From Gonatopus flavifemur (Eukaryota > Arthropoda > Insecta > Hymenoptera > Dryinidae), in NCBI GenBank assembly GCA_018340375.1, contig JAFFJZ010000001.1:49840001-49904000 (forward strand): DNA of 64,000 nucleotides. The letters run 5' to 3'. A program made the position numbers and the translations under genes. Shown here piece by piece: positions 1 through 10,109 of the stretch; within the stretch, counting starts at the first letter, position 1; each line of letters begins with the position of its first letter. The notes below the pieces were generated by a model. The model searched no databases. It was not told where the DNA came from and worked only from the letters and a program-made list of their open reading frames with translations.

Positions 1-624
1 CTGGATCTCTCCGCATCTCTCTGAATTCCTCTGAATCTCCCGGAATTTAATGTATTTTGATTTCAAAGCTTCCTCTGAATTCCCCTGAATTTCTCTGAAT
101 CTCTCTGAATTCCTCTAAATCTCCCAGAATTTAATATATTCAGATTTTAAAGCTTGCACTGAATTCCTCTGAATTTCTCTGAATCTCTCTGAATTTCTTT
201 AAATCTCCCAGAATTTGATGTATTCAGATTTCAAAGCTTCCTCTGAATTGTCCTGAATTTCTCTGAATCTCTCTAAATTCCTCTAAATATTTTTGAAAAG
301 TTCCATACAAAATTTTTCTTAATTCATGTGTCTCTGAAAGTCTCTGACACCTCCTGAATGCTCCTGAAATGCAGGACCAAGAATTTCACTAAATTCATTC
401 CTCTCTGAATTTTCCTGAATTACTCTGAATCCCTCTGAATGACCCTGAATATCTCTGAATCCTAATGAAAAATTCAAAGCTTAAGTTTTCTCAACCCATT
501 AGCCCCTGAAATCCTCTGAATCGCGCTGAATTTCTCTGATTCTTTCTAAATCTCTCTGAATCTCTTTGAATCTCTCTGAAGCGTGGAATTTTCAGAGAGA
601 TTCAGAGAGATTTTTTTACCAGGG
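1..624. repeat. Degenerate CTCTGAAT word array ending in a CCC/GGG-type element terminus
   Basis: The stretch is made of imperfect copies of CTCTGAAT and CCTCTGAAT, with a longer unit of about 120 bp (ending AATTTAATGTATT...CAAAGCTTCC) repeated at least three times at the start. It closes with TTTTTTTACCAGGG (GGG at 622-624), matching the right end of the class II elements found elsewhere in the window. The left end lies outside the window, so the flanking direct repeat cannot be tested. No coding potential is seen. Confidence 0.7.
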
Positions 625-1074
625 TCGAATGATCAAAATTTGAAGAATTACTCATTTTCGATTAGTGAAGAACAAGTAATAAGTTTTATGTCGTTGGAAT
701 TTGAAGCGTTTATTCAAACAAAGCCAATGTTAAATTAAAAAAAAAAACAACAAAAAACAAAAACAAACCACCGTAAAATGTGGAGTAAAGCGAGACGATG
801 AACGGGATAAAATGGGACATTTATTTTTAATGCATCGATCGATATTTTCTACTCAATTCTAGGCCGAAAAAGTTAAAAGGAAACTCGATGAATGGAAGCA
901 GTTGTGTTATTCCTGCTAAAAATGCCAGAAATTCTATTGAAAAATGTTGCTGGAGAATCATCTATGCGGTTTTTTTTCGAGTAAAATATGGCTTGAAACT
1001 GACTTATTTTCCAACGACCTGTATGGAAATATTTCGCTGAAAAATTTCTGAAAAATTCTCATTACCCTCCCCTG
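625..1074. other. Gene-free AT-rich stretch
   Basis: No gene is supported. Positions 1018-1060 carry a sequence (GTATGGAAATATTTCGCTG and following) that recurs inverted at about 4497-4545, so part of this stretch is the interior of an older, broken inverted-repeat element. Confidence 0.5.
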
Positions 1075-1833
1075 CCCATGTAACACAGAATATTCTGAAA
1101 ATATTCTCACAACATCCGTAAAACGTACTGTATCGAATATTCTTACAAAGAGCGTAGAAGCTTCGTAAATATTCATAGAAGATTCTTAGAACATTTGAAT
1201 GGGACTGTTTCGAATATTCTAGGAACGTTCGTACAATATGCGTACAAAGTTTGTAGGGAGATTGATAAGCAGCGCGTGCGCAAGCATCTTAATGACATGA
1301 ATTCAGTAATGGCGGATAATGTTGTTGACAAGCTACAGACCCTTGGATAATATATTATTTCAATTTGTATTTGGGGAATGAGGAATTGATAAATGTGCAT
1401 TTTAATATCCCGAATGTGTTGAGGGCGTCATGCGTGGAAAATAATCTTCAAAAGTGTAATAAAATTTGAAGAAATATCGTATATATTATGATTGCTTGTT
1501 GCGAATCATAAGTATCTCACCCATCCATGTGGATCCATGATATTGCTAAAAATCTATGATGACAGATGTTTATTGATTGAAAGAATATTGATTGTGAATT
1601 AGTTACATGCAGAAGTCATATTGGCAGGAATTTCTATTTTAACAGCATTTTTTTATAATATTCCCACAATATTCGTGGCATAATATTCTGAGAATATTTG
1701 AAACAGTCTCATTCAAACATTCTGAGAATGTGCGTAGAATATATTCGCACGTAATAAGAATCTCCTTAGAATATTCGAATATCCTCAACGTATATTCTTA
1801 GAACATTCTCAGAACGTGCTTGTGCTACCTGGG
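1075..1833. mobile_element. MITE, class I ends, TSD TG
   Basis: The left end CCCATGTAACACAGAATATTC matches the inverted right end (read as CCCAGGTAGCACA...GTTC). Both sides are flanked by TG (1073-1074 and 1834-1835). The interior is full of AATATTC/GAATATT words in both orientations. It has no long open frame, so it is non-autonomous. Confidence 0.8.
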
Positions 1834-1851
1834 TGGTTAAAAGAATCCATT

Positions 1852-2251
1852 CCCTAGTAGCACAAAACCCCTGTTGAAAAGATCTCATAAATTCGAATGA
1901 ATTCTAGTTATTTCTAGGACAGAAACCGCATGAAATCTAGTACACACACTTGATTTTATACGGTTTTATGAGATTTTGCAAATGGTTCTAATTGAAGCTC
2001 ATAAAGTTCTCATATAATTTTTGCATTCTTATATACGAAAGCATATAAAACCCATAAGTTCTAGGATAGAAACCGCATATAGACTGATAAAAACTTGTTG
2101 AAATTCATATTAACTAATAAGATTTATATATAAGAATGTATGAGACTTTTTCAACAGGGACGTGCGTCAAACATTCTGAGAATGTTTGCAGGACATTTAA
2201 ATATTCTAAGAACGTTCGGAGAATATTTGACGCACATTGGTGTTACTTGGG
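1852..2251. mobile_element. Short MITE (about 107 bp) split by a nested element, TSD TT
   Basis: It begins CCCTAGTAGCACAAAAC and ends with the inverse of CCCAAGTAACACCAATG; TT flanks both sides. Removing 1869-2159 and one AC copy rejoins the two halves, and CACAAAAC-GTGCGTCAAACATTC then pairs with the inverse of CACCAATGTGCGTCAAATATTC. This shows the reading of the nest is right. Confidence 0.8.
1869..2159. mobile_element. Nested MITE, class II ends (CCCTGTTGAAAAG), TSD AC
   Basis: The left end CCCTGTTGAAAAGATCTCATA mirrors the right end ATGAGACTTTTTCAACAGGG. AC flanks both sides (1867-1868 and 2160-2161). The interior repeats CATATAAAA / TTCTAGGA(C/T)AGAAACCGCAT words in both orientations. 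Confidence 0.85.
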
Positions 2252-2256
2252 TTGAA

Positions 2257-2462
2257 TCTAACAAATTAAATTCAATGAGATTTGGTCAGAACATTGTCCA
2301 AGTTCAATCGTAATTTAGTGAGATTTGGTCAGATTCAACGAGATTCACATGAAAGTTCTGAGCAAATCTCATTGAAAAATCACCGGTGAGATTTGGTCAG
2401 AACATTGTCCACGTTTAATTGTAATTTAATGAGAATTGGTCAGAATCAATGGGTTCTTTTAA
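2257..2462. repeat. Dispersed repeat with GAGATTTGGTCAGAACATTGTCC words
   Basis: GAGATTTGGTCAGAACATTG and related words recur inside this copy. Similar copies lie at about 7741-7840, 11650-11770 and 12225-12335. The right end reads TTTTAACCAGG, like the class II termini. The borders are approximate. Confidence 0.55.
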
Positions 2463-2537
2463 CCAGGATCTGCAAAAGTCTGATAAAGTTTGAAAAACTC
2501 TGAGATCTCGATGAAAACTCTAATATTTTGGGACATT

Positions 2538-3165
2538 CCCTAGTAAAAAACGAGCATATATGACCCATACATAATCCATACATAATACATATAAAATTCA
2601 TATATGATTCATATATGAAAATGCATAGAATCATATACAATCCATATTTAATCCATATATGATCATATATGACTCATATATAATCCATATAAAATCCACA
2701 TACGAAGAATATTTCATATCCCTAGTAGAAAGGGATTATATATGGTCTATATATAATTATTGAAGTTTATATAAGTATTATTAAGATTTATATAAGGACA
2801 TATATAGTTATATATGGAGCTATATATAAAAACTTGAATTGTTATATATAGTAAAAAGTCTGAATAATTCTTTTCATATATAATTATTTGAAATTCCATA
2901 TATACCACTGTATATAACTATATATGTGCATATATAACTTTCAATAATACTTATATAAACTTCAATAATTATATATAGACCATATATAATCCTTTTTTAT
3001 TAGGGATGTGACAGAATTTTTTCACATGTATGGGAAAGTCTTGCATCGAAAGGTCATATATGGATTCTGTATGGGCCATATATGATCATATACGGATTCA
3101 ATATGGATTGCGTATGAATTATATATGACCATGTATGGTTTTTATATGATTCATTTCTACTAGGG
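2538..3165. mobile_element. MITE of CATATATGA words, class II ends, TSD TT, carrying a nested copy
   Basis: The left end CCCTAGTAAAAAACGAGCATA mirrors the right end, which finishes TCATTTCTACTAGGG. Both flanks are TT (2536-2537 and 3166-3167). The interior is degenerate CATATATGA/TCATATATG repeats. Element 2720-3005 sits inside it. Confidence 0.8.
2720..3005. mobile_element. Nested near-palindromic MITE (CCCTAGTAGAAAGGG), TSD AT
   Basis: The two arms are near-perfect inverted copies: CCCTAGTAGAAAGGATTATATATGG-type sequence on the left against CCATATATAATCCTTTTTTATTAGGG-type on the right. AT flanks both sides (2718-2719, 3006-3007). The transcribed strand would fold into one long hairpin. Confidence 0.8.
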
Positions 3166-3540
3166 TTGTTCATCAGAGATGTTGTATTAAAATTTCAGAT
3201 AGATGATTATGAATTTATTCCTGATAAAACTCTGAAAAAAGTATGACAAATGTTCGGGTTTATTTCTCCAAGAGCTATAAACAAATCATGAAATATGAGT
3301 ATAATCGTCAGAATTTTCTCGGATCTTTTTCCGAATTCATCAGAGATTTTTCATCGAAATTTCAGATCGATGATTATGAATTTATTCCTGACAAACTCTC
3401 AAAAAATTGTGATTAATTCCTGTTTTCCTGGATAGGTAAGTAGGAATTATCAAAAGCGAGTAACGTTTAGAACTGTTCTCATAAATTTCGAGTTGAAACT
3501 AGCAGCCGTAAATCTAGCAGACGATTGTTCTGACTTTGTA

Positions 3541-4275
3541 TTAAGGGGGGATCCTGCTTTAGGAGGCCTCAAAAACGCGTTGTTTTGGAAAATTTTTGGA
3601 GATACAAAAAAAATAATTGAATGAAACGAACTTTTTGGAGTATATTGGTGTATGTTTCAAGTTGATAAAAAAATTTTTTTCCAATGAGAAGTAGGGAGGG
3701 AAAGTGCGTTTTCTTCAGTTTTCAGTTTTACAATCATTATAAACTGGTGGGAGTGATTGTAAAAAAACTAAACGTCCGATTGAAATGAACCAAAGCTTGT
3801 TATCTTCAGTTTTGTATCCTCTTTTATTTGAACTTAAAAAGTTTATGGAAAATTATGTCTAAGCAATGTCTATAGCAAATTTAAGTGATTATTCTTCCTC
3901 CAAAAAGGGTTGTTTTTTTTTCAAACCTCGAGTAAATTTTGAATTCCACGATTTTTTTCGGGTTTTCTTAGTTATTCACATAGAAGAATGGTGTATGAAA
4001 ATTGAAATGCCGTTTGGTTTTTCCGTTTCAGATAAAAAATACGACCTGTATCTTTCCCACCGATAGAAGACTTGAATTGCGAGGCGCTCTACGAATGTGG
4101 ACATAACTCTTACATATATGATATTTTCACGCTGGAAAAAACTTTTTTATTTACTTGAAAAATATATGAAAATACCCTGAGAAGTTCGTTGAATAAAATT
4201 ATTTTCTTGGTAACTAAAAAACATTTTCAAAAGAACACTATTTTAAGGCCTCCTAAAGCAGGACCCCCCCTTAAA
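3541..4275. mobile_element. Inverted-repeat element flanked by TTAA
   Basis: About 25 bp of terminal inverted repeat is visible, GGGGGGATCCTGCTTTAGGA on the left against TCCTAAAGCAGGACCCCCCC on the right, with TTAA at both outer borders. TTAA targets are typical of piggyBac-like transposases, but the terminal bases are not the classic piggyBac ones, so the superfamily is uncertain. A 66-codon open frame inside (3866-4066) is not conserved as a protein in the diverged relative at about 40,400-40,935. It is most likely a non-autonomous element. Confidence 0.75.
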
Positions 4276-4807
4276 TTACGTCAAATGTCACTCATGTTTC
4301 GTAGTTTTATAGCTTTCGGAAGAAACACAAACATGATCCAACTTTTTTCAGAGCTTTGTTAGGAATGAATTCATAATCATCTATCTGAAATTTCAATGAG
4401 AAATTTCTGATAAACTCTGAGAACGAATCGAAATCTCAGAGATTCTCATACTTTATCAGACTTTTGCAGAGGGGAATCAGAGTTTTTCAGAGATTTTACA
4501 GATTTTCAGAAATTTTTCAGCAAAATATTTCCATACGGAGATTTTTATCTGATGTTCCAAACCTGTACATTCCATTCAAGATTGATAAAGTCCAGGTGAA
4601 AATGAAGCGTGCAACCGAGAGAGTAGGAAAAGTACTTACAAAGCCAATTCCCACGTAGCACATTTCAAACATTCTGCGTTGATTTCGTGATCATGCATAG
4701 AATGTGCAATTCGACCACCGATTCCGTAGTCAATCAGAGTCTTATCAATACTGGCACATTGCTATCTTTCCAACATATTGAATGATTATACCAACTCTGG
4801 CCTAATG
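4276..4807. other. Gene-free interior of older repeat elements
   Basis: The sequence at 4335-4470 is an inverted match to 3186-3245 and 2465-2520 (GCAAAAGTCTGATAAAG words), so these are arms of an older element broken by later insertions. Positions 4710-4800 are paralogous to 5080-5117 joined to 5510-5575. No gene is seen. Confidence 0.5.
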
Positions 4808-5011
4808 CCCACACAGCATTCGTTGTCTAAAAGATATTTTCAGAAACAATTAAAAACAATGCAAGAAGTCTTATGCGACATGAATAGACACCTTGTAGAA
4901 GTCCTAAATTGTTCTTACTTCTAAAAGGTGTCTATTCATGTTGCATAAGATTTCTTGCATTGTTCTTAATTGTTTCTGAAGATATCTTTTAGACAACGAG
5001 TGCTCTGTGGG
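4808..5011. mobile_element. Palindromic MITE, class I ends (CCCACACAGCATT), TSD TG
   Basis: The two arms of about 100 bp are near-perfect inverses: CCCACACAGCATTCGTTGTC on the left against GACAACGAGTGCTCTGTGGG on the right. TG flanks both sides (4806-4807, 5012-5013). A related element lies at 37764-37931. Confidence 0.85.
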
Positions 5012-5117
5012 TGCTGGCAAAACTTCGGCTCATTACAACAGCTGAATAATGGCCAAGATCGTGATTCTAACGTCAGTTGACTACCGATTCCATAGTCAGC
5101 CAGAATCCTATCAATAC

Positions 5118-5509
5118 CCCGTACAGCACAACCACCGATTCTCCACCCAGGACTTCGGTGGACTGGAGGTGGAGAATCAGTGGAGAAATGAGAGCCGTGG
5201 AAATAAGGGAGAAATAAGGGAGAGTCCCCGTTGAGGCAACGGAGAGGCGACGTGGATTTGTCCGCTCCCTTTATTTTCAATAAAATTCATATCTGTCGAT
5301 TTACACAACCAAATTTCAATGAGTGAATCCACTAACATAAATTTTATTGAAAATAAAGGGGGCGGACAAATCCACGTCGCCTCTCCGTTGCTTCAACGGA
5401 GACTCTCCTTTATTTCTCCCTTATTTCCACGGCTCCCATTACTCTACCAATTGTCCATCTCCAGTCCACCGAAGTCCTGGGTGGAAAATCGGTGGTTGTG
5501 CTGTACGGG
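5118..5509. mobile_element. Large foldback MITE (CCCGTACAGCACA), TSD AC/GC
   Basis: Arms of about 170 bp (5118-5290 and about 5340-5509) are nearly exact inverses around a spacer of about 50 bp. Flanks are AC (5116-5117) and GC (5510-5511). The paralogous sequence at 4741-4765 reads straight through (TATCAATACTGGCACATT), showing the uninserted state and implying the right copy of AC mutated to GC. Short open frames in each arm are mirror images of one another and are not genes. Confidence 0.85.
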
Positions 5510-5511
5510 GC

Positions 5512-6642
5512 TGGCACATCAGGCACATTGTCATCTATCGAACATATTAAATGCTAATACTAACTCTGGTTCAATACCGGCGCAATATTGTCTCATCGAA
5601 GTAAGCGTGTTATTGGAAATATCAGTGGAATCAGTTCCTATCCACTATCTATTCCGTATTAGAACAACGTTACATCGATATTGGTGTCGTATCGTCTTTT
5701 TTTCGTATTTCACCATCCAACCAACTCTGATTCGGCACTGACGTGGTTCCGTTTCTGTACGGTCTGGGAATTCTCCGAACAGAGTATTAATTCGAAACTG
5801 GCTCAAGATCGTCTGACCACGTAAGCCAGTACCATCTGAAATCCGGCGAACATTTGGCGCCAGTTGGAAAACTGGTAATGATTCTGAATGGGCACCGTTG
5901 TTTCTGCCGAAGTTTGGCAAATACAAGTTTGCCAGTACCGCGCCATTTGTCAACTCTGGCTATTTCCACATGGGCGATTTTGAATTTTATCGAAATTTTG
6001 TTGAATCAAGTTGAATTTTGCTTATTTTCAATGAAAACCGAGTGAACGAAATTCAAGAAAATTCAACGAAATTTTTCCATTAGCGTACACGGAGAGAATT
6101 TTGTGATATAGATTACTACAATTATTTTGTAACGCTGAACTATACTGACACTCTGACTAAAATCACTGAACGTTTATTCAGAAATGCTTTGCATGCATCC
6201 CTTTTTACGATTGGGACATTGTAACCTTTCTTTGTTTTGTTTCCAATTTTACTATAATCTATCGTAATTTAAATCATTATCATCGCAATATTCCTCGTAA
6301 TGTCAGTATGGTCCAACTTTACAAAAACATAGTAATATTGAACACATTTTTTATGCAATGTATACTACAAAATTTTCTCTGTGTAGTGTAGAATTTTTTC
6401 CGTGTAGATATTCAGAAAAATTGTCCGTAAAAAACCGTTTTTCAGAATTTTTCAGAGCTTTCCAGAATTTGAAAAAATTTGCATAAGTTTTCAGAGTTTT
6501 TCAGATTATCTCAGAACTTTTTCAAAGTTTTGCAGTGGAATTCAGTGAAATTCTCAGAGATTTTCAGAGGAATTTTTTTCACCAGGGTGGTGTACAAACC
6601 AAACAATGTCAGACAGGACAGAGCCTTCCTCCCAGATAACAT
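5512..6642. other. Gene-free; old repeat interior with a class II right end at 6585-6587
   Basis: Degenerate words (CAACTCTGG, TTTTCAGAG) recur through this stretch. AATTTTTTTCACCAGGG ends at 6587 and matches class II termini, but no left partner with the same TG flank could be found. No gene is supported. Confidence 0.45.
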
Positions 6643-7107
6643 CCCAGATAGAAAACCATGTCCTAAATATTTTGTAACATAATGTGCCGTAAACATACTA
6701 TCATAAACTTCGCTCAGGCTGCAATGATGCATAAAATGTAAACATTACCCAGATAACATGTAGGCTTGTCATAACCCTGTCACACTTGTCATTCGATTGT
6801 TTTTGGCTTGTTATTGACAACCTTGTCAGTGTAAGGTTGCTACAGCCCTGCTGCAAGGGTTTTGTAAGCTTGTACCCTTGTCGTGTGTCAACTAGGAGGC
6901 TTATATCAACCTTGTCACAAGCTTGCCTGACAACATTGCAGCAAGGTTAAATTGCTATCTGGGTATGTCTTCATTATGGTACCATCACCTCGTTTTGCTA
7001 CCAATAACAATGCTTTATGCGTAAACACCTTGGTACCATGATGCAAACATTTCTTGGCGTGCATGTCACCATTATGATGGCATTATTGAGACATTTTTCT
7101 ATCTGGG
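6643..7107. mobile_element. 247-bp MITE (CCCAGATAGAAAA ends) split by a 216-bp insertion, TSD AT
   Basis: It ends with TTTTTCTATCTGGG, mirroring its start, with AT on both flanks. Subtracting the nested element and one TA leaves 247 bp, exactly the length of the second copy at 23437-23683. The two copies differ by only a few bases. Confidence 0.9.
6748..6963. mobile_element. Nested MITE (CCCAGATAACA ends), TSD TA
   Basis: It starts CCCAGATAACATG and ends TTGCTATCTGGG, with TA on both sides (6746-6747, 6964-6965). The copy at 23437-23683 lacks it and shows a single TA at 23540-23541, so both borders are fixed by direct comparison. The interior repeats CTTGTC / GACAAG words in both orientations. 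Confidence 0.9.
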
Positions 7108-7306
7108 ATACTGTGCGCGCAAAGTTTGAGCTTCGAGAGCCGCGTCTTTATGCGCGCAGTTCGCCAATGTTTTGCTAGCAAATAATACTATCACTCGCCA
7201 TATGCACGCAAATAGCAATCACGCCAGGGAAAATTTAAGAACTAACCGAAACGCTGCATACTTGATTATTTCTAAAAAAAACAAAAGGAAAACATTCGTA
7301 TGACAA
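7108..7306. other. Short unassigned stretch between two elements
   Basis: It contains a few GCGCGC-rich words (TGTGCGCGCAAAG, TATGCGCGCAG). No gene and no clear element borders are visible. Confidence 0.4.
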
Positions 7307-7607
7307 CCCGGGGAAAAAAGTTGAGATCTACTTAGATCTCATCAGATCTGATTAGATCCGAATTTTGGCCGACAAGATCTGATTCAGGTCTATTCAGATC
7401 TCAATAGATCTGACTAGATCTGGACAGATCTGGTTAGATCCGAATTTAGAATCACAGTTAATCTCGATGAGCAATTGATTGTTCCATTGACAAACATTTT
7501 CTGATATTTTCCCATGTATGAATTCAAATTTGAACACGCGTGTTGACAAATATAAGCTAAAATTGCAGTTTTTCAGATCTTATCTGATCTAAACTTTTTT
7601 CCCCGGG
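7307..7607. mobile_element. MITE of AGATCT/GATCTGAT words (CCCGGGGAAAAAAG ends), TSD AA
   Basis: The left end CCCGGGGAAAAAAGTTGAGATC mirrors the right end GATCTAAACTTTTTTCCCCGGG. AA flanks both sides (7305-7306, 7608-7609). About a dozen GATCT-containing words are clustered near the two ends. Confidence 0.85.
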
Positions 7608-7740
7608 AAGTACTCCCTTAATTTCACTTTCGGTATGAAGTCTTATTTTTTTAGGATTAATATCTCCTCTGAATTCACTATACCCCTCGATATGAGGCGA
7701 AAGGCTCATTCTGTAACGGCCTTTGTTGAAAAAGTCCATA

Positions 7741-7840
7741 TAGAATCTGACGAAATTAAATCTAATGGGATTTAGTCGGAACATTGTGCAAGATTCAATC
7801 AGATTTGGCGAGAATCAATCGGTTCGTTTAACGAGGAAGG
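7741..7840. repeat. Copy of the GATTTGGTCAGAACATTG dispersed repeat
   Basis: The words GGGATTTAGTCGGAACATTG and CAGATTTGGCGAGAATCAATC match the copies near 2.3, 11.7 and 12.3 kb. The right end GTTTAACGAGG resembles the class II terminus. Borders are approximate. Confidence 0.5.
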
Positions 7841-8028
7841 GCAATGTTGGATACTCGATTAAAAAAAAAGAAAAAGGAAAAAATTTCACTAAAAATTAGG
7901 TCATTCTTGAAGAATTAACCGTTTTTACGTTTTAAAACTGATCGTTTTCTTTCAGAACTAATCTTTTAGTAAGAACTGACCCTTATAATATGCCCTGAAT
8001 CACGCTCGCGTCGTATCATGCCTCACAG

Positions 8029-8668
8029 CCCTGGTTAAAAAATCTAAAGAAACCTAAGTATTTTTGAAGTAAATGTTTTCAAATTATTGCGGATCTGTTT
8101 AGACTACTTAGGAACCGAGATTTGACACAAGTAGAGAGTTTCCAATCACTTAGGATTCTTTTCCGACTCACAGTTGATTCCGCCGGCTTCCGCACTACAC
8201 ACGTAGGCAGTTTAGGTTTACTTAGGTATTATTTGGACTATACTGTGATTCCTTTGATTTCCGTGTGGAAGTAAAGAAACTGTTTCCGTACACTTCCACT
8301 CTATTTGCGAACCAATAAGTTTAGGAACGGTTATGAATGTTGTGCACATAATGTCTTCCTATCACTTGGGAACATTTTAGGTTCCAATCTGCTTCCGTTC
8401 ACTTGTGAAAAATCGGAAATGAAATTTTGAATAGTGTTTAGCGAGCGGGAGGAATTTGTTTCATCAAAACTTGAAATGCACCTAAGTGAATTGATCCATG
8501 AAATACTGAAACAATCGGAAAGCCGTTGATTGCCTTTATCCGGAAGTAACTCTTAAATCAAAGGTTTAGTTTTAGTTATGAAATTTCCGAGACAAAAACA
8601 CCTAGTACGTCGGAAGTAGTCATACAAAAAATTTTTTGTTTAGGTTTGTTTAGTTTTTTTGACCAGGG
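8029..8668. mobile_element. MITE, class II ends (CCCTGGTTAAAAAA), TSD AG
   Basis: The left end CCCTGGTTAAAAAATCTAAAG mirrors the right end, which finishes TTTAGTTTTTTTGACCAGGG. AG flanks both sides (8027-8028, 8669-8670). The interior repeats ACTTAGG and TTCCG/CGGAA words in both orientations. No long open frame. Confidence 0.85.
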
Positions 8669-8753
8669 AGTTCTGTCGACAGAAAGCGATGCACATGGAT
8701 CTGACTTTCCCTGTTGGAAAAGTTGGATGGAAATGGATAGGATTTAATATGCA

Positions 8754-9401
8754 CCCACCCAACACAGTTTGTCACAGCAACGTAACGGCGACAAACAGTT
8801 TTGTTACTGGTGATGTAACCTGTTTGTTACAGGCAATTTCCTGGTTGGTAGTAATTTCCCACTCAACGAATGTAACCAGGATGTAACCACCACATGGTAG
8901 ATGGGACGTCGTTATATCTCTGCGACGCTGGTGTTACGTAATATGTAATAATCTTACAAACATAATTTGGTTAGCGCCATGATGCCCTTTCCATGTTGGA
9001 CGACGAGATTCATATTCGCCAATAACATTGAATAATGAATTGATGAAATATTTCACAAAATTTTGCTATGAGAACCTTAATTTTCCCTTAAATATGTTTT
9101 ATAAACTATTATGAAAAACAATTATTCGAATTTATATTCGTAAATTTTGTATGAAATTCGAATGTTACAAACTTGATTACTGGGATGTTGCAGTGATTTT
9201 AGAAAATCACGTGTTACGTAACACCAACATCGCAGAGATATAAGAATGTTTCATCTGTGTTGTGGTGGTTACATCTTGGTTACATTCTTTGAGTGGGAAA
9301 TTACTACTAACCAGGACATTGCCTGCAAGGAACAGATTACATTACCAGTAACAAAACTGTTTGTCGCTGTTACGTCGCTGTGACAAACTGTGTTGGGTGG
9401 G
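8754..9401. mobile_element. Nested inverted-repeat element (CCCACCCAACACAG), TSD GCA
   Basis: Arms of about 210 bp (8754-8960 and about 9195-9401) are near-inverses, both containing TTTGTCACAGC-type and ACGTAACACC-type words. GCA flanks both sides (8751-8753, 9402-9404), a 3-bp rather than 2-bp direct repeat. The terminus fits class I (CCCANNYARCACA). Confidence 0.8.
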
Positions 9402-9951
9402 GCATCCATTTGAATCCTATTTCTGTTCCGGTTTTTCCTGATCCAATGTCATCCGCAGAACGCATATGATTCTAATCAATTTTAATCCGCAAAGTGGATA
9501 GCAGATCATTGGGCCCCATAGAAATTCTATCCAAATGTATCCATATAATATCCGGGGCCTGAATATAAATCGCATCCGGTTTTATCCGGTTTCTATCCCG
9601 TCATGCCTAATGTTGCTGGAATGCAATTTATCCATTCCAATCCGGTTCTTTCCAGAATGTGTATCATCCATTTCCATCCGATTACTTCGGAGAAATCGTA
9701 TCCATTTCTATCCGTTGACATCTCTGATAGTCCTCCTTTACTTTTATCCATTTCTATCCACGCCTGTCATTTTATAATGTATCCGTTCCTATCCGAACTC
9801 GATGTTTCCAGCTCTATCCGTTTTCATACATTGCACCTTCACGATAGCCGCGGTTTCCTCTATCCAATTCCGTCCATTTCAATTGTTTCATAATAGATTC
9901 GTTCCTTATACGTGCCCTAAGTTGCTCCAACTTGTACCAAACCAATCACAT

Positions 9952-10109
9952 CCCGACTGTCAATTCCCAGTCATGGATTCCCAAATTCGCATGGGAATCA
10001 CGTGGGTCGACCCATGTGAAGACCCATGCGAAGACCCATGCGACCCACTTGATTCCCATGCGAGACCCTTGCGAATTTGGGAATCCATGACTGGGAATTT
10101 TCAGTAGGG
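9952..10109. mobile_element. Small palindromic MITE (CCCGACTGTCAATTCCC), TSD AT
   Basis: Arms are near-inverses around ATTCCCAGTCATGGATTCCC; the centre has tandem GACCCATG(C/T)GAA words. AT flanks both sides (9950-9951, 10110-10111). Confidence 0.8.

Noticed and set aside
1..624. Possible CRISPR-like or satellite array
   Set aside because: The units are short, contiguous and degenerate with no unique spacers, and the genome is eukaryotic. It is a repeat-element interior.
3866..4066. 66-codon frame inside the TTAA element
   Set aside because: Too short for a transposase, and the matching part of the diverged copy has stops and indels.
4966..5550. Near-identical 67-104 residue open frames on opposite strands
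   Set aside because: They are mirror translations of the two arms of the foldback element 5118-5509, not genes.
9535..10107. Overlapping open frames rich in S, I, P and F
   Set aside because: They are translations of the degenerate ATCCATTTC words of a repeat element.
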